Part shown: positions 50,540 to 58,712 of the stretch, piece after piece | Layout of the letters: each line of letters starts with the position of its first letter | Position numbering within the stretch: the stretch's first letter is position 1 | Origin: Porphyrobacter sp. HT-58-2 | GTDB lineage: Bacteria; Pseudomonadota; Alphaproteobacteria; Sphingomonadales; Sphingomonadaceae | Direction: 5' to 3' | Assembly: GCF_002952215.1 (NCBI RefSeq) | Contig: NZ_CP022600.1 | Coordinates: forward strand, 1,116,001 to 1,180,000 | Length of the DNA stretch: 64,000 nt | Translations under genes and position numbers: made by a program | The notes under the pieces: generated by a model | What the model was told of the DNA's origin: nothing | What the model saw: only the letters and a program-made list of their open reading frames with translations | Database searches by the model: none

Positions 50540-51802
50540 ATGGGCAAAGACCCCGCGATGGCTACTTCGCACGCTTCTCCCATGCCTGTTCGCAAGGCTC
50601 TCGGGGAAACCGAGCTTTTGTGGATGATGGCGATGCTGATGGCTCTGAACGCCTTCGGCATCGATGCAATCCTGCCCGCGCTCGATGCGCTGGCCCGCGA
50701 TCTTTCGGTGAACGGCAATGACCGGCAATTCGTGATCGGCGTCTATCTGCTCACCGCCGGGATGGGGGCGCTGGTGCCGGGCGCGCTGGCTGACCGCTTT
50801 GGACGCAGGCCGATCCTGCTGGGCTCGGTTGCCGTCTACATCGTGCTGTCGGTGCTGTCCGCGCTTGCCCCGACCTATGATGCGCTGATTGCGGTGCGCG
50901 CCGCGCAGGGATTCTTCGCCGCCGGGATCGTCGCCTTGCCGCCTGCGATCATTCGCGACCGGGTGGGCGGGGACAAGATGGCGCGGATGATGAGCCTGAT
51001 CTTCGTGATCTTCCTGATGGTGCCCGCCGTTGCACCGACGATCGGCGAGGCGATCCTGCAGGTCGGCAACTGGCGCGCGATCTTCGGCGTCATGGCGGGG
51101 CTCGGCGTGCTGATGGGCGCTTGGGTTCACATTCGCCTGCCGGAGAGCCTCTCGGACGAGAACAAGCAGCCCATCGAACCGCGCGCCATCGCCGCCAACA
51201 TGACCCGCGCGCTCGCCTTGCCGAGCACGGCTGGCTACGTGATCGGTTCGGCGCTGGTGTTCGGGGCGCTGTTCGGCTTCATCAATTCCTCGCAGCAATT
51301 GATCACTGAAACCTTCGGAGCGGGCGACATCTTCCCGCTGGTGTTTGCGGTATGCGCCGGATCAATGGCGCTCGCCAGCTGGTCGAATTCGCGCATCGTC
51401 GAACGCTTCGGCGCGCGGCGGGTGAGCCATACGGCGCTGTTCGCCTTCATCGTCATCAGTGCTTGCCAAGTGGTCTTCGCTTTCCAGCCGGACGAGCAAC
51501 TGTGGCAGTTCGTCCCGCTGATGGCGATCAACATGGCGCTGCTCGGCTTCATCGGCAGCAATTTCGGTGCGATTGCGATGAACCCCTTCTTCGCCATCGC
51601 AGGCGCGGCAAGCAGCGCGCATGGCTTTGTCCGCATGACCATGGCCGCTGTGCTGGGCGGGGCGATTGGCTATGCTTTCGATGGCACGGCGCGCCCGCTG
51701 GCGCTGGCCTTGCTGGCGAGCGGAATTACCTGCCTGGTGCTGGTGCTGCTGAGCGAGAAGGGCAAGCTGTTCGGGCCGAGCGACGCTGAACTATCGCGCT
51801 GA
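50540..51802 (+). CDS. MFS exporter, Bcr/CflA-type
   Basis: An inner-membrane drug/H+ antiporter-like protein of about 420 residues with 12 hydrophobic segments. FGIDAILPALDALARDLSV in helix 1 and GALADRFGRRPILLGS in the first loop match the Bcr/CflA subgroup, which exports antibiotics or sulphonamides. The start could be ATG 50540, 50558 or 50585; none has a strong ribosome-binding site. Divergent from dinB. Confidence 0.85.
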   Translation: MGKDPAMATSHASPMPVRKALGETELLWMMAMLMALNAFGIDAILPALDALARDLSVNGNDRQFVIGVYLLTAGMGALVPGALADRFGRRPILLGSVAVYIVLSVLSALAPTYDALIAVRAAQGFFAAGIVALPPAIIRDRVGGDKMARMMSLIFVIFLMVPAVAPTIGEAILQVGNWRAIFGVMAGLGVLMGAWVHIRLPESLSDENKQPIEPRAIAANMTRALALPSTAGYVIGSALVFGALFGFINSSQQLITETFGAGDIFPLVFAVCAGSMALASWSNSRIVERFGARRVSHTALFAFIVISACQVVFAFQPDEQLWQFVPLMAINMALLGFIGSNFGAIAMNPFFAIAGAASSAHGFVRMTMAAVLGGAIGYAFDGTARPLALALLASGITCLVLVLLSEKGKLFGPSDAELSR

Positions 51803-51916
51803 TCCGGTCGCGCAAGCGGCCGCAAGGGCGCCGATAAACTTTGGCGCCCGCCCGCAGCGACGCGACCTTCAGGTCGCATGAGCGAGGACTTCGCACCCCG
51901 GATGGGGTGCGGAATA
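51803..51916. repeat. convergent intergenic region with several hairpins
   Basis: This 114-bp region between the convergent MFS and carboxylase genes contains CGCACCCC-GGAT-GGGGTGCG (51892-51911), GCGACCT-TC-AGGTCGC (51872-51887) and a GCGCC/GGCGC dyad. There is no T-run. It may act as a mutual terminator or be a palindromic repeat unit. Confidence 0.45.
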
Positions 51917-53467
51917 TCAAGGCGCCCCCAGCCTCCGCCACGCGAGCCCCGCAAATTCGCATAGCAAGGGCCGGGTGTCGCGCGGGTCGATGATGTCCTC
52001 GACATTGAAGCGTTCGGCGCTGCGGAAGGGCGAGGTGACCTTGGCCAGCCTTTCGCGGATCTCTTCCAGCAGCGCCTCGGGATCGTCGGCGGCCTCCAGC
52101 TCCGCCTTGTACGCGACCTCCAGCCCGCCCGCGATCGGCAGGCTCCCCCAGTCGCCCGATGGCCAGCAATAGCGATACTGGTAGCGATCAGCATTGCTCA
52201 TCGCGCTGCCCGCGATGCCATAGGCGCGGCGCAGGACCACCGAGGCGAGCGGCACGGTGGCGCGGTAGATCGCGTTCATCGCGTTGACGCCGTAGCGGAT
52301 CGTCCCCGCCATCTCCGCCTCGCGCCCGATCATGAAGCCGGGGTTGTCGACGAGGTGGACGATAGGCAGGCGGAACTGGTCGGCGAGGCGCACGAAGCGT
52401 TCGACCTTTTCGCTGGTCTTCGCCTCCCACGATCCGCCAAGGTAGCTGGGATCGCTGGCGATAACGCAGACCGGCCAGCCATCGAGCCGGGCGAGGGCAG
52501 TGATCGCGGCGCGGCCCCAGTGCCTGCCGATCTCGAACACGGTGCCTTGGTCGAAAACATGATCGAGACAGCGGCGCATCGAATAGACCTGTTTCGGGTC
52601 GCGCGGGACGAGGCTGAGCAGCGCCTCCTCGCGCCGGTCTGTCGGATCATCGCAGGCCGCACGGCGGGCGGGCTGGCCGACATATTCGGGCATGAAAGAG
52701 AGGAAATGCCGCGCGCGGGCGAAGGCCTCGGCCTCGCTGGCCACCTCGTCATCGACCACGCCGTTGCGGGTGTGGATCGCCGATCCGCCAAGCGCTTCCT
52801 TGGCCTCCTCGTGATTGGCCGCGCCGCCCTTGTAGGCCTCGCCCAAGCCATCGACCACGGCAGGCCCTGCCGCGAAGATCTGGCTGAGGCCCTTCACCAT
52901 AATCGAATAGTGGCTGGCGACCGTCCGCGCCGCCCCAAGCCCCGCCGTCGGCCCCAGCGCCAGCGCCACCACCGGCACCGTGTCGAGGTTCGTCACCACA
53001 TCGCCCCAGCCGGGCACCGCGGGGATATAGGTCGCGCCGATCTGTTCGAGCGTTTTTACGGAGCCGCCGCCGCCGGTGCCGTCGATCATGCGGATGATCG
53101 GGAGTTTCAACTGGTGCGCCATCATCTCGGCCTGCACCATCTTGCGCGCGATGCCTGCATCCGCCGCGCCGCCTCTGATGGTGAAGTCGTCGGCGGTGGC
53201 GACCACCGGGCGGCCGTTGATGGTGGCCTTGCCGAAGAGGAAGGGGGCGGGGGTGACGCTGGCGAGGTCGCCGTTGGCGTCATACTTGGCGGAGCCTGCG
53301 ATCTTGCCGATCTCGCGGAAGCTACCCTCGTCGCAGAGCGCCGCAAGCCGCGCGCGGGCGTCCATCTTGCCGCGCCCATGCTGCCGCGCAACCTTGTCCG
53401 CGCCGCCCATCTGCTCGGCCAGCGCCTCGCGGCGGCGCAGTTCTTCGAGTTCCTTGGCCCAGGTCAT
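51917..53467 (-). CDS. acyl-CoA carboxylase, carboxyltransferase (beta) subunit
   Basis: A 516-residue biotin-dependent carboxyltransferase. The N-half crotonase-fold domain has RQHGRGKMDARARLAALCDEG and LIRMIDGTGGGGS-like segments; the C-half has DPSYLGGSWEAKTSEK, HLVDNPGFMIG and VLRRAYGIAGSAMSN. The layout matches propionyl-/methylcrotonyl-type beta subunits, not acetyl-CoA carboxylase AccD. ATG 53467 begins the domain. The alpha subunit gene lies upstream across an 87-bp palindromic repeat region. Substrate among acyl-CoAs is not decidable by eye. Confidence 0.9.
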   Translation of the reverse strand: MTWAKELEELRRREALAEQMGGADKVARQHGRGKMDARARLAALCDEGSFREIGKIAGSAKYDANGDLASVTPAPFLFGKATINGRPVVATADDFTIRGGAADAGIARKMVQAEMMAHQLKLPIIRMIDGTGGGGSVKTLEQIGATYIPAVPGWGDVVTNLDTVPVVALALGPTAGLGAARTVASHYSIMVKGLSQIFAAGPAVVDGLGEAYKGGAANHEEAKEALGGSAIHTRNGVVDDEVASEAEAFARARHFLSFMPEYVGQPARRAACDDPTDRREEALLSLVPRDPKQVYSMRRCLDHVFDQGTVFEIGRHWGRAAITALARLDGWPVCVIASDPSYLGGSWEAKTSEKVERFVRLADQFRLPIVHLVDNPGFMIGREAEMAGTIRYGVNAMNAIYRATVPLASVVLRRAYGIAGSAMSNADRYQYRYCWPSGDWGSLPIAGGLEVAYKAELEAADDPEALLEEIRERLAKVTSPFRSAERFNVEDIIDPRDTRPLLCEFAGLAWRRLGAP

Positions 53468-53484
53468 GCCGTCAATCTGCCGCT

Positions 53485-53546
53485 GCGTTCGAGCGAAGTC
53501 GAGAACCCTTTGTGCCAATGTGTCTCGACTTCGCTCGACACGAACG
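53485..53546. repeat. palindromic interspersed repeat, inverted pair (locus 1)
   Basis: GAGCGAAGTCGAGA (53491-53504) and its exact complement (53523-53536) form a 14-bp stem around an 18-nt loop, extended on the right by CACGAACGGA. The same core occurs at 55501-55565. It fills the gap between the carboxylase alpha and beta genes and could also attenuate or stabilise the transcript. Confidence 0.72.
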
Positions 53547-53554
53547 GAAAGGGA

Positions 53555-55477
53555 CTATTCCGCCGCAGGCACCACCCGGCACAGCACCGCCTCGACCTGC
53601 ACCTGCCCGCCTGCGCTGACCGCCAGCCCCTCGACCCTGCCGTCGAAGGGCGCGGTGAGGGCGTGCTCCATCTTCATCGCCTCGAGCACCATGAGCCGCT
53701 GCCCGGCGGTGACGGCCTGGCCCTCGGCAACATCGACGGCGATGACCTTGCCCGGCATCGGCGCAATGATCGCCCCATCGGCGGCGGAGGCTTGGCCGGT
53801 GCCGCGAACCGAGCGCAGGAAACCAATGGCCCGACCTTCCGAAAACAGCACGATTTCATCGTCGGTCACTGTGGCCGAGAAAGCGCGCGCATTATCGTCG
53901 CCGTCCGCCAGCATCATCGTCCCGAAATCCGAATGGATTGGGACAGTCGATCTAGCGCGCTCGATCACCCGCCTCTCGCCCGCATGGCTAAGGGCGACCC
54001 TTGCCGTCGAAGGTGCATTCAGCCGGAAACCCTGGGGCAGATATTCAGCCTCTGCGGGCTGGTCGGCCAGAGCGAACCCTGCTGCCGCTTGCCACTCGGC
54101 CTCGTTTGCCGCGTCGGCCGGAATGAGTTCGCTCTCGTTCCTGGCGATGAAGCCGGTGTCGAGATTGGCCGCGCGAAAATCGGGATGGTCGGCGCATCGA
54201 CGCAGGAAGGCAGCATTGGTTCGGATGGGCCAGACCTGAAGCCCCCTCATCGAGTCGATCAGTGCATCGATTGCATCGTCCCGCTCATTGGCGAAAGCGA
54301 TGACCTTGGCGATCATCGGGTCATAGAACGGCGACACCTCCGCGCCTTCTGCCACGCCCGTATCGATCCGGTAGGACAGGCCGAAGTCGAGACGCTCCAA
54401 CCGCCCCGTGCTCGGCAGAAACCCCTTGGCCGGGTCTTCCGCATAAAGCCGCGCCTCGATCGCATGGCCGTTGATCGACAGCTCCTCTTGCCGCTTGGGC
54501 AGACGCTCGCCGCTCGCCACGCGCAGCTGCCATTCGACCAGATCGACCCCGGTGATCTCCTCGGTGACGGGATGCTCCACCTGCAGGCGGGTGTTCATCT
54601 CCATGAAGAAGATGCGGTCGGCGCGCAGGCCTTCGCTGGCATCGGCGATGAATTCGATCGTGCCCGCGCCCTCGTAATCGACCGCTTTCGCCGCGCGCAC
54701 GGCGGCGGCGCAGATCGCCTCGCGCGTCTCGGCGTCCATGCCGGGGGCGGGGGCTTCCTCGATCACCTTCTGGTGGCGGCGCTGGAGCGAGCAGTCGCGC
54801 TCGAACAGGTGGACGACGTTGCCGTGGGCATCGCCGAACACCTGCACCTCGATATGGCGGGGCGAGGTGATCCATTTCTCCAGCAGAACCTCGTCATTGC
54901 CGAAGCTGGCCTTGGCCTCGCGGCGGCAGGATTCGAGCGCGGCGGCGAAGTCAGCCGGGTCATCGACCTTGCGCATCCCCTTGCCGCCGCCGCCTGCGAC
55001 CGCCTTGATAAGGACGGGGTAGCCGATGGCCTCGGCCTCCTTGGTGAGCCGCTCGACCGACTGGTCCGACCCGTCATAGCCCGGCGTCACCGGCACGCCG
55101 GCGGAGCGCATCAGCTGCTTGGCGGCGTCCTTCAGGCCCATGGCACGGATGCTGGCAGGCTTTGGGCCGACCCAGATCAGCCCCGCGTCGATCACCGCCT
55201 GCGCGAAGTCGGCGTTCTCGGACAGGAAGCCATAGCCGGGATGGATCGCATCCGCCCCGGTCTGCTTGGCGGCCGCGATGATCTTTTCGCCCACCAGATA
55301 GCTTTCGGCAGCAGGCGAGGGGCCGATATGCACCGCCTCGTCGGCGCTCCGCACGTGCAGCGCCTTGGCGTCGGCATCGGAATAGACCGCGACGGTCGCG
55401 ATCCCCATGCTGCGCGCGGTGCGGATAATCCGGCAGGCGATCTCGCCGCGGTTGGCGATCAGGAGTTTGGTAATCAT
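53555..55477 (-). CDS. acyl-CoA carboxylase, biotin carboxylase/BCCP (alpha) subunit
   Basis: A 640-residue fusion. The biotin carboxylase domain starts at ITKLLIANRGEIACRIIRTA; the ATP-grasp loop is KAVAGGGGKGMRKV, and later come FERDCSLQRRHQK and FMEMNTRLQVEHPVTE. A linker leads to the C-terminal biotin carrier domain with the biotinyl Lys in VLEAMKMEHALTAPFDG. Length suits propionyl- or 3-methylcrotonyl-CoA carboxylase alpha. ATG 55477 begins the conserved domain; an upstream frame of 153 more residues crosses a repeat and crtB and is rejected. Confidence 0.92.
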   Translation of the reverse strand: MITKLLIANRGEIACRIIRTARSMGIATVAVYSDADAKALHVRSADEAVHIGPSPAAESYLVGEKIIAAAKQTGADAIHPGYGFLSENADFAQAVIDAGLIWVGPKPASIRAMGLKDAAKQLMRSAGVPVTPGYDGSDQSVERLTKEAEAIGYPVLIKAVAGGGGKGMRKVDDPADFAAALESCRREAKASFGNDEVLLEKWITSPRHIEVQVFGDAHGNVVHLFERDCSLQRRHQKVIEEAPAPGMDAETREAICAAAVRAAKAVDYEGAGTIEFIADASEGLRADRIFFMEMNTRLQVEHPVTEEITGVDLVEWQLRVASGERLPKRQEELSINGHAIEARLYAEDPAKGFLPSTGRLERLDFGLSYRIDTGVAEGAEVSPFYDPMIAKVIAFANERDDAIDALIDSMRGLQVWPIRTNAAFLRRCADHPDFRAANLDTGFIARNESELIPADAANEAEWQAAAGFALADQPAEAEYLPQGFRLNAPSTARVALSHAGERRVIERARSTVPIHSDFGTMMLADGDDNARAFSATVTDDEIVLFSEGRAIGFLRSVRGTGQASAADGAIIAPMPGKVIAVDVAEGQAVTAGQRLMVLEAMKMEHALTAPFDGRVEGLAVSAGGQVQVEAVLCRVVPAAE

Positions 55478-55500
55478 GGGAGCGGGATTAGCCCCACCCT

Positions 55501-55565
55501 CCGTTCGTGTCGAGCGCACTCGAGACACTCGGCAAAGCCTCTCGACTGCGCTCGAGGCGAACGGA
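55501..55565. repeat. palindromic interspersed repeat, inverted pair (locus 2)
   Basis: CCGTTCGTGTCGAGCG at 55501 and its near-complement ending CGAACGGA at 55565 form a long imperfect hairpin between crtB and the carboxylase alpha gene. The core CGTTCGTGTCGAGC matches locus 1 read on the opposite strand. The two loci bracket the alpha gene. Confidence 0.72.
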
Positions 55566-55572
55566 ATCGGGC

Positions 55573-56523
55573 TCAGCGTGGCCGAAAATCCGCAATTCCC
55601 CAGTCGATCCCGCCCTCCGGCATCTTCTCGCGATTGATGACCGCCGAGAGAAACGCGCGCACGCCATAGAGTGCCTTTTCGCCGCGCGGGACATAGGTGC
55701 GGCTGTTCCACGCCTCCACGCCTCGGCTGCGCACCTTGCGCCCGATTGCGCCATAGATGCGCGCGGCAGACAGCACTGCCCAGCGGCTGCGGAAGGGGAG
55801 CTTGGCCGCGCCCACGCGCGCCGCCGCCTCGTGCTTTTCCACCAGCGCCACCAGCCGCGCGGCCATTTCGGCGAGTTCCTTGCGGTGGTGGGGCTTGGTG
55901 TGCTGGCCGGGCTCGATATCCTGTTCGACCAGCCATTCGATCGGCAGGTAACAGCGCCCCGCCGCATCATCCTCCACGATGTCGCGCGCGATGTTGGAAA
56001 GCTGGAAGGCAAGGCCGAGATCGTTCGCGCGGTCGAGCGTCTCCTGATCCTCGGGCGAGACGCCCATCACCACCGCCATCATCACCCCCACCGCGCCCGC
56101 GACATGGTAGCAATAGCGCATCATGTCGGCCTCGGTGCGCGGGCGCCAGTCTTCGGCGTCCAATTGGAAGCCTTCGATCACGTCCTCGGCCATTTGCGGG
56201 GTCAGGCCCACTTCGGCGGCGACCACGCCCAGCGCGTCAAAGGCCGGATCGCTCGTCGGCTTGCCTTCGAACGCCAGCGCGGTCAGGCGGCGGATGCGGG
56301 CGAGACGCTCGGCCAGATCGGACTGGTCGCCCAGCTCGCCGCCCATGTCCTGATTATCGGCAATGTCGTCGGCCCGGCGGCACCAGGCGTAGAGCAGCCA
56401 GGCGCGTTCACGCGTGGCATTATCGAACAGCTGCGAGGCGGCGGAAAAGCTCTGCGATCCCTTCTTGATCGACAGCCGGGCGTGTTCGACCAGCGCGGCG
56501 CGGGTTGCTGCATCGACCGCCAT
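55573..56523 (-). CDS. crtB: phytoene synthase
   Basis: A 316-residue squalene/phytoene synthase joining two geranylgeranyl diphosphates to phytoene. The two aspartate-rich motifs are DDIAD at residues 52-56 (YAWCRRADDIADNQD) and DIVED at 181-185 (LSNIARDIVEDDAAGRCYLP). The first committed step of carotenoid synthesis. It is downstream of crtY, crtI and the LOG-family gene on the same strand, 10 bp after the latter. Confidence 0.93.
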   Translation of the reverse strand: MAVDAATRAALVEHARLSIKKGSQSFSAASQLFDNATRERAWLLYAWCRRADDIADNQDMGGELGDQSDLAERLARIRRLTALAFEGKPTSDPAFDALGVVAAEVGLTPQMAEDVIEGFQLDAEDWRPRTEADMMRYCYHVAGAVGVMMAVVMGVSPEDQETLDRANDLGLAFQLSNIARDIVEDDAAGRCYLPIEWLVEQDIEPGQHTKPHHRKELAEMAARLVALVEKHEAAARVGAAKLPFRSRWAVLSAARIYGAIGRKVRSRGVEAWNSRTYVPRGEKALYGVRAFLSAVINREKMPEGGIDWGIADFRPR

Positions 56524-56533
56524 CGCCCGAACC

Positions 56534-57115
56534 TTACAGCTCCTCGGCCTTCATGCGGAAGATCGGGGTGTGGGGCTGATAGGCCGCCATCTTGGCGAGC
56601 AGTTCGTGGATCGATGTCGCCGCGATCAGGATGTTCTGATGCGCGGGCCGCACAAAGCCGACCGCCGCCATCTTGGCGTTGAAGGCCAGCAGATCGTCAT
56701 AGAAGCCGAAAGCGTTGAGGATGCCGACCGGATCGGAGTGATAGCCCAGCTGCGACCAGCTCATCGCTTCCCACAGCTCGTCCATCGTGCCGACCCCGCC
56801 GGGCAGGGTGATGAAGCCGTCCGACAGGTCGGTGAACTTCTGCTTGCGTTCGTGCATCCCGCTGACGGTGACGAGTTCGTCGCAATCGTGATTGGCGACT
56901 TCGGCGCGGACGAGGCTTTCGGGGATGATGCCGATGACCTCGCCGCCCGCATCCTTCGCCCCCTTGGCGACCGCGCCCATCAGCCCGAGCTTGCCCCCGC
57001 CATAGACGACGCCAATCCCGCGCCCGGCGAGTTCGGCGCCGACGTCATAGGCAAGCTGGATATAGCGCGGATCCTCGGGCGAGGCCGAACCGCAATAGAC
57101 GGCGAGACGTTTCAC
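56534..57115 (-). CDS. LOG-family protein (TIGR00730 Rossmann fold, cytokinin riboside phosphoribohydrolase-like)
   Basis: A 193-residue protein with the nucleotide-binding VYGGGKLGLMG (37-47), the catalytic MHERKQ (87-92) and PGGVGTMDE (105-113), all diagnostic of LOG proteins. Characterised members split AMP-type cytokinin nucleotides or purine 5'-monophosphates into base and ribose 5-phosphate. Its ATG overlaps the crtI stop by 4 bp, so it is embedded in the carotenoid operon; why is unclear. Confidence 0.88.
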   Translation of the reverse strand: MKRLAVYCGSASPEDPRYIQLAYDVGAELAGRGIGVVYGGGKLGLMGAVAKGAKDAGGEVIGIIPESLVRAEVANHDCDELVTVSGMHERKQKFTDLSDGFITLPGGVGTMDELWEAMSWSQLGYHSDPVGILNAFGFYDDLLAFNAKMAAVGFVRPAHQNILIAATSIHELLAKMAAYQPHTPIFRMKAEEL

Positions 57116-58712
57116 GCAGGCACCTTCGCCAGATCCTCCAGCATCAGGCCCGCCGTCGCCTTGGCGCTGCCGACCACGCCGGGGATGCCTGCGCCCGGGT
57201 GGGTGCCTGCGCCGACGAGGTAGTAGTTGTCGATCACGTCATCGCGGTTGTGGCCGCGCAGCCAGGCGCTTTGCCACAGCACAGGTTCCAAGCTGAAGGC
57301 GCTGCCCATGTGGGCGTTGAGGTCCGCCTTGAAGTCCTTGGGCGCGTAGCTGAACTTGGTGATGATCCGGCTGTGGATGTCGGGGATCAGGCGGCGCTCC
57401 AACTCGTCGAGGATCATCTTTTCGAGCTTGGGCGCGACTTCGTCCCAATCCAGCGGCATCTTGCCCATGTGGCTGACCGGGACGAGCGCGTAGAAGGTGC
57501 TCTTGCCCTCAGGTGCCATGCTCGGGTCGGTCACGGTCGGGTGGTGGAGGTAGATCGCGAAATCCTCCGGCACCACGCCGTTCTTGTAGATGTCGTCCAA
57601 GAGCCCTTTGTAGCGCTTGGCGAACAGGATCATGTGATGCGGGATGCCGGGCCAGGTGCCCTCCAGCCCGAAGTGGACCACGAACAGGCTGGGCGAGAAG
57701 CTCTTTCGGCCCAGCGACTTGGCCATCTGCTTGCCGCGGGCGCTGTTCGACATCAGGTCCTTGTAGGAATGCATGATATCCGCGTTGGAGGCGACCGCGT
57801 CAAAGCGCTGCTTGAAGCCGCTCTTGGTCTCGACCTCGGTCGCCTTGGTCCCGAGGGTATGCACCTGCACCACCGGATCGCCGACGCGCATTGTGCCGCC
57901 CAGCCGCTCGAAATGGCGCACCATGCCTGCGATCAGCCGGTTGGTGCCGCCGCGCGCCCACACGTCACGGCGCGGGCGTGGGCCGCCGCGGCGCCCCACC
58001 ACACGCCGCCGTCCTTCTCCAGCTTGTGGATCAGGGCGTAGATCGACGAGGTGTTCATCGGATTGCCGCCAACCAGCAGCGTGTGGAAGCTGAGCGCCTC
58101 GCGCAGCTTCTCGTTTTCGACATAGCTGGAGACCATGCCGTAAACCGAGCGCCACGCCTGTTCCTTGATCAGCGCAGGCGCGGCCTTCAGCATCGACTTG
58201 AAATCGAGGAAAGGCTTGGTGCCGAGCTTGAGATAACCCTCGCGGTAGACCCGCTCGGAATATTCGAGGAAGCGCGCATAGCCCGCCACATCGGCCGGAT
58301 TGAGCTTGGCGATTTCCGCGTTGAGGCTGGCTTCGTCGTTCGAATAGTCGAAATTCGTGCCGTCGGGCCAGTTGAGGCGGTAGAAGGGCATGACCTTCAT
58401 CAGCTCGACATCTTCGGCAATGTCGTGGCCGGTAAGCGCCCAGAGTTCCTCAAGGCAGGGCGGATCGGTGATCACCGTCGGCCCGGCGTCGAAGGTGAAG
58501 CCGTCCTTCTCCCAGAAGTATGCCCGGCCACCCGGCTTGTCGCGGCTTTCGATGACGGTGGTGGCGATCCCTGCCGATTGCAGCCGGATGGCGAGCGCCA
58601 TGCCGCCGAAGCCTGCGCCGATCACGCAGGCGGTGCGTCCGGCATAGCGCTCGGCCAGCGCCGGGTTCACACCCTTGGCGCCCGTGAGATTGAGCTTCGC
58701 GTCGGCGTTCAT
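57112..58712 (-). pseudogene. crtI: phytoene desaturase, frameshifted by an internal insertion
   Basis: The gene reads from ATG 58712 with CVIGAGFGGMALAIRLQSAG, DAGPTVITDPPCLEELW and HTLLVGGNPMNTSSIYALI up to GGVWW near 58000, then continues as nonsense to a stop at 57933. The proper sequence resumes in another frame at VWARGGTNRLIAGMVRHFERL (about 57963) and runs to the FAD-closing GAGTHPGAGIPGVVGSAKAT and stop at 57112. Between the two VW codon pairs (57958-57963 and 57999-58004) there are 41 bp where 3 would be expected, so about 38 bp are extra. The inserted DNA is GC-rich and resembles an imperfect copy of its flank. Frames on both sides are otherwise intact, so the event is recent or an assembly error. 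Overlaps crtY and the LOG gene by 4 bp. Confidence 0.82.

Noticed and set aside
52355..55669. A 1104-codon open frame on the plus strand across the carboxylase genes
   Set aside because: It is antisense to two well-recognised carboxylase genes, crosses the repeat region, and shows no family motifs; long antisense frames are usual at this GC content.
57958..58004. Programmed frameshifting to restore crtI
   Set aside because: The segment lacks a slippery heptamer and contains about 38 extra bases, so a simple one-base shift would still add a dozen unrelated residues.
57933..58712. Reading the first crtI frame as a complete short protein
   Set aside because: After GGVWW the residues become Ala/Arg-rich nonsense, and the missing part is found in another frame directly downstream.
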